NCBI GenBank assembly: GCA_003586115.2
Contig: QVOM02000103.1
Location: forward strand, 4,875,837-4,939,836
DNA length: 64,000 nucleotides
From: Salvator merianae
Taxonomy: Eukaryota > Chordata > Lepidosauria > Squamata > Teiidae
Direction: 5' to 3'
The notes beneath the pieces were generated by a model, which was given only the letters and a program-made list of their open reading frames with translations, made no database searches and had not been told where the DNA came from. The first letter of the stretch is position 1. Every line of letters starts with the position of its first letter. Both the position numbers and the translations under genes were made by a program. Shown here piece by piece: positions 12,264 through 25,200 of the stretch.

Positions 12264-13039
12264 TGACAAAGCAACTGGGGCATGCCCTCCTTCTTCTCCA
12301 GCAGTGAATACAGGCAGGAACAACTGCAGGGTCCACTGCAGGTGGTCCTATCCAACTGTAAATATCAATTCTCTTTCGATTGGAAGGAACAACAAAGATC
12401 TCTCCCACTACCCAAGTCCCAGGCCCCATCTTGGCATGGACAAGTCTCTCAGAGAGGGGACAAGGAGATACAAAATGCTGGGAAAGAATAGCATGGATGT
12501 AGATGTATATCCCATCCTCTGTGCCAATACAGTGCAGAAATCCCAGTCAGCCAAACCCCATCATGGTCTGAGGAGGGAGCTGAGGAAAGGCCATTGCATT
12601 TCTGTCTTTGGATTGAATTGACAGTACAACTCCTGCACGCATCCACCCTATGTTTATGAGCAACCCTTGCTCTGTGGGTTCATGGGATCTTGTTTCTGTG
12701 ACAGCTCTGCATGAGTAGGTCAGAATGGCAGTGTGTCCATGATGGTAGTGGTTACTACAAGTATGATTCATGGGTTTCTAGCAAAGGACATTTTATGTGT
12801 GTATTGTAGCACATTGGTGCCTAGCCTCTCCAGTTACCAGTGTTCAGATAGGATGTGTTTTTTGGAGGAAAGTTCTCCATGGGTGGGCGATCAGGACCCT
12901 GTAAAGCAAGGGTGGCTGATTGTCTTGCAGGGAAGCTGTTAGTATATGGTCACTGTCACTGGGCTATTTGCAGGGCTTTGTTTCACAATGCCTGTTAGCT
13001 CCACCATCACATATGTAGGTACATATGTGAGTGTAGATG
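12264..13039. other. Interior of the Harbinger element, no readable domain
   Basis: This stretch lies between the two Harbinger coding remnants. The catalytic DDE core of the transposase is expected here on the minus strand, but stops and frameshifts are so frequent that I could not identify the DDE residues. Confidence 0.4.
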
Positions 13040-13915
13040 ATCATATGGAATGTCTTATAACTCCAACATGGGGAAACATTGGGGTTCCAGTACTCCTGTC
13101 CATGGGCATCATAAGGGTGTTTGTCCAGTAGCCCATAGACGAACTGAACTGGGTACTGGGGCATCCCTTGGCATGTAGATGGGTCTGGTGATCACATTTG
13201 TGCCCCATATCATAAGTGACCTGAAGTGACCTCTCCAATGTCCTTTTTGAACTCCAACTATTGTCTTAACTCTTGTCTTTGGCAGAATTACTACTGTACC
13301 CTCACAATGGTCTTGTTCCATGCTTCAGTGGACATTGTGGCATGGCGGCTGCTGCCCACTGGACCTTCCTCCTGTTCACTTTGGTTAGATTCCCTGCCAT
13401 TATTGTATAGTCACTGTGTGTAAATCTCCAAAATGGGCTAGATGTTTGAAGTGGTGTGTTTCTGTGGCCAAGCACACACTTGTGGCAATTTGAGGTACAG
13501 AGGAGAGCCCAATAACAACTTGCTCAGCAAGTCTGGTAGCTGCACCCATTTGATAGTCACTAGCTTTCAACTGCAACTCATTTGTGGACAGGAATCAGCT
13601 GCCTCATGGATGTCTCCTCTTTCTGAAGGAAAGGATGGAGTTCCTTGGCCAGGTAGTTGAATGTGCCCCAGTCGTGTGGAAATGCTTCACCCACTGCTCA
13701 TCTTGCCAAATCCCCAAGGCAATCTCGTCCCACCAAACAGTTGTTCTGGAGTAAACCCAGTAGTGAGGAAAACTATGGCAGAAGGGGAGAAAGAACATTT
13801 TGAATGAGGCCAATAACTGTATGTCCGACAGTGCTTCCAATTTTTCAACAAGCAACATGAGGATAAATTCCCCTCTAGTGATGGTGTCTCCTTCCTGACT
13901 GTCCTTAATAAGCAA
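13040..13915 (-). pseudogene. HARBI1-like PIF/Harbinger transposase (decayed)
   Basis: PIF/Harbinger transposases are DDE nucleases that cut and paste the element into 3 bp (often TTA/TAA) targets. On the minus strand the frame 13,915-13,604 carries WWDEIALGIWQDEQWVKHF at about residues 61-79, an N-terminal block characteristic of HARBI1-like transposases. The text continues in another frame as MRQLIPVHK, stop, VAV, then GCSYQT, resembling the helix-turn-helix region (MRQxIPVxKRVAVxLWxLAT..SYxTV) with several stops. Downstream, around 13,110-13,240, a stretch with PIYMPRDAP may be the region just after the first catalytic Asp, but this is uncertain. The copy is dead. It faces the SANT-like gene at 11,786, which supports a single two-gene element of roughly 3 kb. 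Confidence 0.7.
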
Positions 13916-15107
13916 CTTCTTGCTCCATATCGGCTGTAGCCTCTCTGCATAAACTGTGATGGCTGCTCATGGTCATGGTCATGTGTGATTGCTACTTTGC
14001 CCTACCATCCCTTTACACTCAATGTGCTACTTGTAGAACTTCTCTCACCCTCCTCTTCAATGCATTAGTAGTTGTGAGTTCTACTCATATTTCACCATCT
14101 GTTTGTCATGGCCATTTGACTTCTATGGCTACAGATCTCATGCTGACTGATTTTGGAATGGTGATTGTTTTTTTTGGGGGGGGGGGGCAGATTCTGGCTG
14201 CAGGGTCAGACTCTTCAAGCTGTAGGATTCTGCATCCTGGTTCCAAAGAGAACCAGCTAGGTTTCAGACTCTGCACTGCTTCTCTTCACCCTTGTGCCCC
14301 AGATGCAATGTTGGAGTGAATAGGGATGTGGTAAGCTGCAGTGAAGAGCAAATGGCACTTGCAGTGGAAGTACTTTTCATATTGTGTGGCACAAGGATGT
14401 TGCTTCTGCATTGCTGCTTGTGTTGGTCTGGGACAGACAGCATCCTCACTTTCATGATGCAGACAGAAACTGCTGCACTTGGTCTGGGACAGGATTAACC
14501 ACTTCAAGGAAGTTGAGTGTGAAAAACGCTGGTCAAAATTCCATATCACATAACTGATAATATTTGGAAACATAGTGCAAAGTGCATGCAATATTCCCAC
14601 CATAATTATTCATTGGTATTTAAATCTGTAGTTCTGTACATTTAGAACAGTTCCAGAAATAGGAGCAAATTCTGCAAAAATTAGTTTTTTAAGATAACAT
14701 GGTTTGGCTTCCAGGGTGACCCTCTGAGGTAGAAATCTGCTCACAGCAGGTTAAAGTAACTTTTTGACAGCACAAGATATTTTTTTTTGCTCTTTTGTAA
14801 TGATTAGATAACTTAAACCATTTAACAGACAAATGTTTTGATAACTTGGAATAGGTTTTATATCCTATTAATTGGTAGCTGCTATTATTGTATCCTATCA
14901 TATTTTTTATGTTGTTATCGCTATGGCTATGATAATAAAGGTATTTGATCTGAGGTCAGGCACCTTGTTAGCTTGTCTAATAGCCAAACAAACAAACAGA
15001 AAGAGAGGGGTGCTAATTTCTTTTCAGATCTGCTGGCTTCTTAAGATAATATTGTTTTGTTTTTAATTTACTGTATATCTGTGGGATTCCCCCCCCCCTT
15101 CCTCTTC

Positions 15108-15180
15108 ATTTTTTGACACTTAGCTGCTTTGAGTTACTAAAGAGTAGGTGGAATATAAAAATAAAACAAACAAATAAATA
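15108..15180 (+). repeat. LINE 3' tail fragment
   Basis: TTAGCTGCTTTGAGTTACTA, then GGTGGAATATAAAAATAAAA and an AAAC/AAAT tract, follow the usual layout of reptile LINE 3' ends (GCCTTGAGT...GGCGGTATATAAAT). Confidence 0.6.
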
Positions 15181-16426
15181 TACTCAGGAGGGTCTACCCA
15201 CTCTGAAATCTTTTGAAATCAAGCATTTTAAAAGGTTCAAATCTTATTGCTAGAGCAAATTAACTCCTTCCTAGCACTTTTAGATTTTCTCTGCAGAATT
15301 AAATGTATGTGCCTGCCTTTAACTGAAGGTTTGGGGTTAACAAAGGGTTAACAGCTTTTACCTAGGTTAATGGTAGTCTATCTGGTTGAACTGGTGTTCG
15401 TTAACCACCAAGAGAAAGTATACACTTATATTAAACATACTGTATGTAACTCTGGGGTGAAAATCTACCCCATCAATGAAAGAATCATGACTTTGCCACC
15501 TATGTAAATGAAGGTTAAGAAACTGTAAAAAGAGACAACTCAAACTTCAGGTCCTGATGGTTAGGGAATGACACAATTTCTTACTTTCTTAGTTCATGAA
15601 GAAACATTTTCTTCAAGTGTTCTGTTTTCCAGTTCAAAAGAGAGTTGAATTCCAAAATTGGGGAGCATTTCCAAGTAATACATATTCCGTTCAGCAGATT
15701 CCTTTTCCTATAAATTAATAATTCCCTAAAGGACTCTATATTGCTTACACAGAGTTTATAATGTTTTTAAGAGTCACTAAATATTTGTACAATGTTGTGC
15801 GAAGTGAGGGTGGATTAGAGTATAGCAGATCTGTCAGGATCATTCATTGGTCTACATTGTCTTGATTCTGCAACAACAACAGCAACAACAAAACCTTTAT
15901 GCTAGTGTCTAATAGTTCCCTTGCTATTTCAGGGGTCAACCTACTGGATGGAATAAATGCAAACCATGGAAATAATGCCTTTGGGAAAATACTGAATTCT
16001 CCATGCAGTTATTAATATTTTTAAAGTGTGAAATTCAATTCACAGTGTTCAAATCTTTCTCCAGATAAATTTGTTGTTATTATAATAGCTTTTATATGAT
16101 TATTCTGTCTGTTTCCTAAAGTAAGAGTTGGAAATTTGAATCCTTATCACTGGGCTTCTTAATCCTGGATTTTAAAAAGCCAGCTGGCATATGGAACACA
16201 TCATAGGTGATCATGCAAGATGGAAGCAATGAAAATTAAACAAAAGAGGATGAAAATTAGTCAGGTGTTCTTCTAATCCTAATGATGGCAGTTTTAATAA
16301 GAATGACTAATGCTGGGAAACATAGACTTCATAGTATGTAATTAGGTATTTAATCACTTCCCTGACTTAAAACTATTTCTCATTTATAGTCTGAATTTTC
16401 TGTAGAATCCAGAAACTATGATTAAA

Positions 16427-16430
<4 letters not shown>

Positions 16431-16460
<30 letters not shown>
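16431..16460 (+). repeat. (GT)n microsatellite
   Basis: Fifteen uninterrupted GT units. Confidence 0.97.
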
Positions 16461-16464
<4 letters not shown>

Positions 16465-17409
16465 GCAGATCTGTAAAAGTCATATAAACCAATCACATCC
16501 ATCACATACTGTATTTGGATGAATTCATTAAGGGTACCCAAAGTATCCAATCATTTTAAGTCCTTCAAAAAGCATTCAACAGCTGTAGTTGAATGAACTA
16601 TTTGCTTAGGATGAATTCTCTTCAAGTTTTTAAACTTACCTTTTTAAAAAAAAAAAAAAAAATCATATTAGTAGCCTTGCTGATTGAGTGGAAAATGTAT
16701 GATTTGTTAATTGAACTATCCCTCCCCATCCTAGAATTTATAGATCTTCCTGGAAACCAGCCATGCAACTAAGTATTGACCCAGTATAAGTAGTTTAAAA
16801 ATTGGCTTAAACATTCATAAGTTGTTTATCTTCACTTGAGTATGTATAAACCAAATAAATAAATAAATTGCTACCACTAATGGAAAATGTGTTATTTATC
16901 ACTTATTAACTTTATCCAGACAAGGAGATCTCATGAATGATCAATTAGAAAATAAATTCTATAGAATTTAGCATTTTAATGTGCAGAGCAAACACAATAA
17001 AGAGCTTTGTGGTCCTTTAATGGTTACCTAAATAATTAACATGGCCTATAATAGGACTGGGAAAATATTTTTGGTTTGTAGTATCAACATCACAGTTCAT
17101 CCTCCAATAGAGAAGGGAGGGCAAAGACTAAGGGAGAAACTAATGTATCTGAAGTAGGATTAGAAAGAAAAAAGTTTTGTAGAAAATTTACTAGAGGTAC
17201 AGTAGAATGGTTGACATATTTCTTAGAATTTTTGGCTCTTCTTCTCTGCCTTCCCCTGTTCTGGCATTTTCAAGGTTCTTGCAGCATCCAACCTTCCTTA
17301 GACCTTGTTCTGATGGCAGGAGATCCTTAAGCAAAATCCCATTTTAATGGTGACCCCCAGGAGCCACATCAGTTTTCTGAGTTCCTGGCTAGGCCTTAGA
17401 CTTCAATAT

Positions 17410-17533
17410 AGTTGCATCCAGATGTCATTTATTTATTCTGCTATGTTTGTATATTCCAGAATAAAGCATGTCCATGTTTTATTCCAGAATATCCAAATAT
17501 TGCAGAATAAGAAAGCAATATCTGGATGCTGCC
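17410..17533. mobile_element. Palindromic MITE, ends GTTGCATCCAGA
   Basis: A near-palindrome: AGTTGCATCCAGATGTCATT and TATTTATTCTGCTATGTTTG on the left mirror ATATTGCAGAATAAGAAAGC and ATATCTGGATGCTGCC on the right. Two related copies lie at 34,672-34,809 and 34,910-35,005. The end sequence is close to GGCTGCATCCAGACAT, also seen on the element inserted in BovB at 47,279. Confidence 0.72.
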
Positions 17534-17886
17534 TATGTTTTCAGCACTCTGTCATACTCACTAGCTCAAAAGTTGAGTCCCCTCTTCCTTTTGTTTTCAT
17601 TCACATTTTAGTACAGGATTTGTACATCTGTGCATAGTCTGCTGTGTTCCACAAAGCCAATTTTTCTGTACATGAATTTGAATAGAATTGTAGTATTTAA
17701 TAGTGTCCCATCTGCCATTAGTACTTCCTGTTCTGACCACTTACTTTTTGGCTGCCTTGCCCACTGTTACCACAGTCTCAGTGGGTATAAGCTATCCATG
17801 GAAATATTGACTAGCTTAGCAATAGTCAGTTGAGAGCTAATGATGTAGGAATGAAATCTTCAAATCACACAGCTTGCATAGGCTTT

Positions 17887-18660
17887 GGGCCTTTCCACAC
17901 TTACCTTTGGCCTTGTTCAGCAAGGAGTCCACACACTGATGCAGTTTTTAGGGAGGCCATGCCCTCTGCTAGCATGGTGCATCCATATTGGATGCAGCAT
18001 ACCTCAGTCAAGGTGACTAAAATGTCTACTTAGACCAGTAGATCTGTAGACCTGTCTACCAGCAGTCTAGCAGGTGCTAAATTGACCTAAGGGGAATGCA
18101 GAAAAGGCACACATCTCCATGTACCAGTTTATCATTGGGACTCATTCTGGTAAAAAATTGCATTGCCAAAATTGGTTCCCCAGAGGCTTTTAGCTCCTAG
18201 CCACCAGAGAGCGTTTTTGCAGAACATACTAATTGGCAGGCCTCAGGCTGGTGAAGCTGGAGTCCACTGGGTGCCATCTGCACTTCTCAGCAATGGAACA
18301 GTTTGTGAGCTGACTAGCAGGGGGAGAAGTGAGAATGGGACTGCACTAGTCAGGGAGCTACATCCAAAACCATAGAGTTGCTTACGAAGCTACAGATATG
18401 TTTCTGAAGCCCGCCCCTCCCTGCTGCCATTTCAAACCCAGAAATAGTGCAAATGCAGCTCCCCTGATCGACACTTTATTGTGTAAGTGAGGTTCCAGAT
18501 TGAAATTTACTTCACTAGCACTACTCAGCATCAGGTAGGCAACAGGTAGGCTTGGGTGACCTTCAAGGCAGTTGACTCTCTTTGAAAGTATGAATGCACC
18601 TGACTAGTGAGTGGACAGGAACATTCCTCTTGCAAAGTGTGGACAGGATCAGAGAACCCA
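17887..18660. mobile_element. GGGCC-TIR element, subfamily D-like (copy D3)
   Basis: Left end GGGCCTTTCCACACTTACC; the right end near AAAGTGTGGACAGGATC is degraded. The right half carries the subfamily D phrases CAGGTAGGCTTGGGTGACCT and CTGACTAGTGAGTGGACAGG. No target duplication is clear. No coding content. Confidence 0.6.
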
Positions 18661-18956
18661 GAACCTGGCTCCGACTATCATGCAAAATGGAAAGCCAGTG
18701 TGAGGGCTGTTCCATTACAGTCTTCCAAGTATGAAAGACTCATTCCTTGACAGTAAAATGATCTAGCAGCTGGAACCATTCCAGTCTGGCCAGTCTTGCT
18801 TGCCTAGATCAGTAAGGTAAGTGAAGAAATTGGCTTTGTGTCAACTGTGCTTGATATCACGTGAATGTTGCCTAAGTCTGTGCAAAGTTTGTGCAGATCT
18901 TGACAAGTATGAACTGGTTCAGTGTCTCTTTCAAAGGTCCTCATTAGGGTCTAATG

Positions 18957-19314
18957 GGGTCTTTCCACACTTCACATCTTGAAATGTTTACAAGTGGAAA
19001 TTTCAAGATGGAATAGACCTCAAAATGTGACAGTCATTCACACTGTGAAGGCTGGAACATCCCGGCAATGGGCTACCAGCACTTGCAGTGCAAATGATGT
19101 CTGCCATGCCATGACAACAGTCAGGGAAACATTTGGCTGCTGCCAGGGCGATTGAGGATGTGGCATGACTGCACAGCTGTGGAGCATAATTTTGTGTTCC
19201 GCAGCAAGTAGCAATTGGGAGCAGCTTCAAATGATGAGGGCTTCTACAAAGTGTGGATGCATCTCACAAGTGAGCATCTGCATGCTCACTAGTGAAAAGT
19301 GTGAACTGGACCCA
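18957..19314 (-). mobile_element. GGGCC-TIR element, subfamily C (copy C4)
   Basis: Starts GGGTCTTTCCACACTTCAC and ends AAAGTGTGAACTGGACCC. Its interior (CAGCACTTGCAGTGCAAATG, GCTGTGGAGCATAATTTTG) parallels copy C3. The flanking triplets ATG and AAG do not match exactly. Confidence 0.68.
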
Positions 19315-21364
19315 AGTTTCTAGGCTACCTGGACAAGAGAAAGGTACATGGAAATGGTTCCTGCAGCAAGATTGATTGGGAACAAGGAATAATATGAGCT
19401 TCTTGGATTCATATATAAGATTCCTTTCTGAACTGTTTCCATTACTATGGCCAAATTTTATTCCAAGATCAAGATTTCCTGACCTGGGATAATAGATTAG
19501 GGTCATATTCACATTTACTTTTGATGTTTGGTTATAGGGCACATTGTCCTGTACCGGAATAAGTAATCCATCCCAAGACAGGGTGGATTGCTCCTGGCAT
19601 GAAACGTGGTCATTCTCATTGAGATGATCTGTTCTACACTGTCCCCCTTCCACAAGCTCCAAAACTCACACTAGTATTGAGGTTGACATGGAGGGCATTT
19701 GAATGCTCTGAAGATCTGGAATGAAAAGTTCCTGGCCTTCAGAGCTCCTGAGGGAGCATTTCAGTGGTGCACCTCATTGCACCACCAAATTAGGTCTCCC
19801 ATGGCATACTGGACCATTCAGACTGGGAGTGGCTCAGTGGATACGTCTGTCTGTCTGGGGTCTGCCTGATTTTGCTCCTTGCCTTCTCCTCTCCTCTTCA
19901 GGTAACCTGCTGCTGCCTATATCAACAATTGCGTGGCTGAAGAAGTGAGGCGCCACAGGACTCATTTTTTTTTCCCCCCTGAAATTAATTTGTGTTTTGG
20001 TATTTTCTGTTTCAGTTCATAATGTATTGTTATAATACATTGTTTTCTTGGTTCTGTTGTAAACTGCCTTGAACATCTTTGGAAAGGCAGTATACAAACA
20101 AATATGTGATGATGTGATGACATGATGACATGATCTACATGTCTCTGTGATCTGGTATACTACCCTCTAGTTTGCTGGTAGACCTTGAAAAAGTGATCTA
20201 CTAGTAGGATGCCCTTTTGGGCACCCTAGCCTGGTCGATGGACTCTCCTGTGTGGGCAGAGCACACTAAGAGGAAGCGAGATCTCTGCTACGTCACACTA
20301 GAGTGCAGATGGTGGAAGCCTAGACTGGACCATTGTCTGGTCTACCACCCAATTCAAAACAGCCCTATGACTCTAGTTGTGGGAGGCTGCATTCTAATAA
20401 TAGGCAAGAAAGACCCAGGTATATACCATTATATACACAGAGATATTCCTTCAAAATTATTTCTCATGAAACTTGAGGAATATATATATTTGCTAACTCT
20501 ACTCAAATTTCACTTTTCATTACTGCACAGAACCTTTTAACAACCTTTGTAAAAGTTCTCCAGTACCTTTTTATCTGTCCCACCTGTGCTATTGTTGGAA
20601 ATATCACTGTAATCTTAGCAGGGGAATGCACAGTTTAACTGCAAGGCTTCCCTGGCAGCTGTTCAGAACTTCAAAATGCAACCACATCCTGAAAATTACA
20701 CATCCTTTTAATGTAATTCTGTGCAATGTTAAGTCTACCTCTTTACTGAGACATTTCTACATGTGATTCAATCTCTTTCAAAGAAAAAGTTTCAGTTGCA
20801 CATTATGAAAGATATCGGAGTTCTTCTGTCCCACAGCTGCTTCCTTCAGGGCATTTGATGGGCACAAACGAACTCAGAAAGCTGGATAAAATCTGACCAA
20901 AGATCAGGAATCTCTGTTTCTGCCCTACAATCTTATGATACAAAGTCCATTTTACTTGCTTTAGAATTTTGAGGGCACAGATGTTTCAATTACTTCTCTA
21001 CCCAAGGCAAGAAAGATTCAAAAGCTCTGAGTGTGTCAGGAAATACCAGGAGCATCATTTCCCCCATGGACACTGTATTGGTGATCTATATGAATGAATA
21101 TATCCAGAGTTCAGAAATAAGGGCATGATCTTACCAGAATTTTTTAAATCGCCTCTGACTGCACAGTTCCCAGACACACAAAAAATCCTTCCAAGTATGT
21201 TAACCAGAATATACGGCTCAAAACTTACCCAAAGTGCAGCCTATTTGCATTCAATTGGCAACCTACCATGACTTCAAGCGGTGTTACCCACTGATTCACC
21301 ACTAGATGGTCTATCCCCTCCCCTTTGGTTATATAGTTCCCTGCTTAACTCTTTAACATCCTTC
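19315..21364. other. No gene recognised; degraded repeats
   Basis: Holds a piece near 19,690-19,830 that resembles the interior of subfamily G elements (CACCACCAAATTAGGTCTCCC compared with 7270-7300). It also holds a LINE tail at 20,048-20,105 followed by GATGATGTGATGACATGATG. No conserved frame was found. Confidence 0.45.
20048..20105 (+). repeat. LINE 3' tail fragment
   Basis: GTAAACTGCCTTGAACATCT followed by GGAAAGGCAGTATACAAA, a form typical of reptile LINE 3' ends. Confidence 0.62.
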
Positions 21365-22549
21365 TAGGGATGTGCCAAATGAATTTGTCACCTTCGCATT
21401 TCGTACGAAAATGGTGGTTTTTCCATTTTCGTACAAAATGCAAAAACACCAATTTTCTAAACTAACTGCAAACACAAATAGTGAAGGTTACCTTTATTTT
21501 TACTGAAATTCATGACCTTCACCATTTGCTGGTAGTCTCCCTCCTTCTTCACCACTGTCCTCATTCATCAAATCAATTCCTCGATTATCCATGCACTTGA
21601 GGAATCTGAGCCGTGCTAGACCGCTCATGCACCGGATGAAGCCGAGGAAGGACTCTATTACACACTGGACGATCCCAACCTGCGGAACTCACTATGAGTA
21701 TATTCCCCCTGAGGGAACAAATCCACAAGATGGTCGCTCATTAATTGGTGGATCGAATGGAGGCTGCCATCGCCTCTGCTGCCTTCCCTTGCTCTGGGTT
21801 GCTGCACGGAGAGGTGCAAGGGTAAGAGGTGAAGAGCACCTACAAGCACTGCTGCTGATGCACTTATAGGATGCCCAAGTTCTTCCTCCCTACTAGTCTT
21901 CTCGGCTGCAGTTCTTGACACTGAAGCCCCTTGCCAGCTGTGCTGAGCCCTCTCTTTTGCTAACGAGAAGCTGCTTGTCAGCTGGACTCCAGCTACAGAG
22001 TCAGCAGACTGCACTGAACTTTTTTTCCCTTTGAAACCTCACTTTTACACAACTGTGTAAAAACTTCAGAAAAGTTCTGAAGCCAGTGGCGCGGTTACTG
22101 TTAGATCAGAAATTGTGGCGAGAGCTCCAATTTGTTTTCAATGGGTGCCAGTGGAAATGATGAGTAGATTCCTCAAGTGAACAATTCCACAAATGCTCCA
22201 TCCATTCCTCTGGGCTGCTGCACGGAGCTGACTGAGAGGGGAAAGAGGTGAGCAGGAGCACCTATAAGTGCTGATTCGCTTCTATGCCAAAGTGCAGAGA
22301 GTCATAAGCACGAGAAAAAGGTAACTACTAGCTGGGAAAGACTTCCTTCCCAGGCAGGGCTTAGTAAGGTTGGTTGGCTCACACACACCTAAAAAGGGCA
22401 TGGTGGACAAATGTATCCAGCCAAGGACATAATCACCATGGAGAGGGCAAATTGGAGTGGCTACTGTGCTCCTAGCCAATCCCAGTGCAGGTTTCCCAGG
22501 CCAATCGTGTCCACTGGGAGGCACCAATTAATCGGTCACCTCAGCAAAA

Positions 22550-25039
22550 ATGGCGCCTTTTACCTACTGGCAGTTCCAGGAAATTGAGGCCCTCTTGGAA
22601 ACACTACTTGCCTAAACTGCCTCCCAGGAGCGCCTGATGACCTGCACCTGCAGGCAGAATCGGAGTCTCTTCATTGAGGCCTCGAGGAAGCTGCGAGAGC
22701 AGAGATTCAGGCACACCCCAGAGCAGTGCAGGGGCAAATTCAAGTATTTGAGGGCCACTTTCTACCAGGCCTTGGAGGCCCATGATGGCTTGCCCCCCCC
22801 CCCGGGACAGCCACCCTCCGTACTACCCCCTGCTTCACTGGCTGTGGAGTATCACAGGAAGACACCACTGGAGCCACTGCCTACAGGCATCCTCAGGTAT
22901 GTGCCATGTGAATGAGTCCCCTAACTCTGGAGCCAATATCTAGGCGCAATACTAAATTCAATGTGGTAGCTACACACACAGATGTGCTTGTGCATCTGTG
23001 CAATTCTCTTGGCAATGATAGAAGTGGTTTGGCTTCTTCTGATGCCAGCAGGAACTGAACTGGGACCTTATGCAGTGAATAAGAATTGTAATGTCTACCA
23101 CTGACTGAGCTGTCCTAGGTCCCCTAGGAACAATGTTATTCCTGCTTTGTGCATTCCTTAGAATCAATTCTGTATTTGTTTTTAAACCATTTGATCACCA
23201 CAAGTTTGCCCAAACTGCAAAGCTAATTGATCTCACAACAAAATCTCCAATGTAGATTTCTCGGAATGGAGGAGGAACAGGAGGAGGAGGAGGGGGTGAG
23301 ATGGCCACCAGGAGCTGGACCCTGCCCCGCAGCAGCACCAGCCTGTGGAGCCTGCCCCGGTCCCAGAGGGGCTGGAGGAGGAGCAGCAGCAGGAGGAGGC
23401 TGCTCTGCAGCAACAGGTACATATGGTCTTTTGAAGGGATTTTGTGGGGGCCACTTGGGAATAGCAGGACCCTAAGTTCAGCTGTTAATTGAGGTACTTC
23501 CTCCTGAGCAGAACCCGTCCTCATTCGGGAAGCGGCGGTGCTGCAAGGCACCACCAGGGGAGTTAAAGCTAATTTCAACTAAATGCAGGGTCAAATGAAG
23601 CAGGATGCTTTTGGCAGCCTCTCCAAAAGGGGCAACTGGGCCTGCCAGAACCATTCCCTGTCCAGTCACCAATGCTGACCAAGGCAGAAGGTGCATTGAC
23701 ACTCTTAACATGTGCTGACTTCTGCCTCTCTTTCTTCCTTCCCAGTTGTAGCTCTGCCACTACCAGTCAGATCTACTGCTCCAGCAGCACCAGCAGGTCC
23801 TGTGCCCCCGCACAGGAAGGCAGTGAGTATTGCCCAGTGGAGTCAGCCTCTTCATCTCTGTCTTCCCCTCTGCAAACGTTGAATGGTTGCTGCACTGCCA
23901 TTTGGGAACCGGTGGCAGCAGATCCCACTTGCAAAAATCCCCTTGGTGTTCCTGTCAGCTGTAGTGCTACCCTATTGTTCTCACTTTTCAGGAAGCCCAG
24001 CAGCAACAGCCCCAGAGGGATCATGCCCCTTCTCCTCCTCCAGTGCCCTGCAGATCTGCCTAGAAGAGGAGGAAAAGGGAGAGGCCAGGCCCAGCACCAC
24101 CAGCAGCACTGCAGCTGCACTGTGGCTGCCACCACCAACCACCACAAAGCTGCATGCTAGACTTTGGTCCCCCCCCCCCGCAGGAGCATCTCTGTGGACC
24201 GCAGGGACCCAAATTGACACATTTGAGCATGGGACCCAATGATCACCCTGGAGGATGTCCTGGAGTCCCATGCTTGCCTGAAGAGGACGGTGGGCAGGGA
24301 GCATGTATATTCAGGTTTTTTTGTCTGATGGGAAGCACTGTTGTGCAGGGGAACACTGCCCTTGCCTCCTTAGTGAGCCAGGGGATGCGGAGCATCTGGG
24401 CAGATGCTTAGAGGTTCTAATTACCCCCTATATTTCCACAGGCATACAGAATGAGGTGCACCTGAGGGCAGTGGAGCAGGCTGTGCAGGCCATGCAGGCA
24501 TGCATGGAGGCCATGGAGGCCAGGCTGGAGATGCTCAACTCCACAGTGCTGGAAGTGAGAGATGAAATCTGGGGGCTGTCCCCCCCAGGCAGGCCCACAA
24601 GGTAAGTGAAGGCCTATGGTCGATGGTCCCGTGCTGGGATAGTGTAGCTGGGGTTGCTCACAGGGCAACCGTCTGCCCATATTGTCCCTACTAGCTGGAG
24701 CAGGTGCTTAGAAGGGGCAGCATGCCTGGCAAGCCTATATCACCCCAGACCCACCAGGAGTTGGAGGTCACCCTTCGTGAACACACCTTTGCCAGCTATT
24801 GTTGTGATTGGACTGCAAAGCCCTTTCCCTTCTAAATTCTCTGGGAAACCTGAAGGAGGCCTGATCAGCTATTGCTTTCTCCTTACAGGTCCTGAACTCC
24901 TGCCTGGTTGCCTCCATGTGTGCCCTGCAATATATATATATTTGTAAATATACATGTAAAAAAAAATGCAATTAGCCCTACCCTTACCTCTACCCCTACC
25001 CCTTTGTAAATATTTCCCAACCCACATCACTCAAATAAA
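22550..25039 (+). pseudogene. Myb/SANT-like DNA-binding gene carried inside the hAT element
   Basis: The ATG at 22,550 sits in a good initiation context (AAAATGG). Exon 1 encodes a Myb/SANT-like domain (the MSANTD/trihelix type also found in ZSCAN20/29 and Harbinger partners). It has WQFQEIEALLETLL as the first helix, then CRQNRSLFIEASRKL, and HTPEQCRGKFKYLRATFYQA as the last helix. One in-frame TAA (22,613) breaks it. GT-AG boundaries suggest exons at about 22,550-22,896, 23,256-23,416, 23,746-23,822, 23,992-24,289, 24,442-24,601 and from 24,889; the AATAAA is at 25,034. Exon 2 opens acidic (EEEQEEEE). A downstream alternative frame is rich in Q, E and P, which suggests an indel. Exon 5 encodes a probable coiled coil (VEQAVQAMQACMEAMEARLE). 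The gene is spliced-looking, unlike a processed copy, and is now inactive. Splice assignments are by eye. Confidence 0.66.
25034..25039 (+). terminator. Polyadenylation signal AATAAA of the SANT-like gene
   Basis: AATAAA followed within 25 bases by a T-rich stretch, placed just after the last predicted exon on the plus strand. Confidence 0.55.
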
Positions 25040-25194
25040 CAGTTCCTTCTTTTGAATGAATCTGCCTCCTGTTTCATTTGGAAACTCTGGGCAGTGGGCA
25101 CATCTAGTTCAGTGTGAGGGCTTTGGGGTCATCTGCCTGAAGTAGATGGCGAGGCAGTTACACCAAGAGAACAAACAACATTGCAGTATTGTGC

Positions 25195-25200
25195 TTTATT
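25195..25200 (-). terminator. Polyadenylation signal AATAAA of the hAT transposase gene
   Basis: TTTATT on the plus strand is AATAAA on the minus strand, downstream of the transposase and 155 bp from the opposing signal. The two genes would thus end tail to tail. Confidence 0.5.

Larger units (their letters stand above)
14456..17409. other. No gene recognised; LINE tail and microsatellites only
   Basis: AT-rich DNA. Apart from the LINE tail near 15,108, a CA/GT repeat near 16,431 and poly-A/T runs, I see no conserved frame on either strand. Confidence 0.5.
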
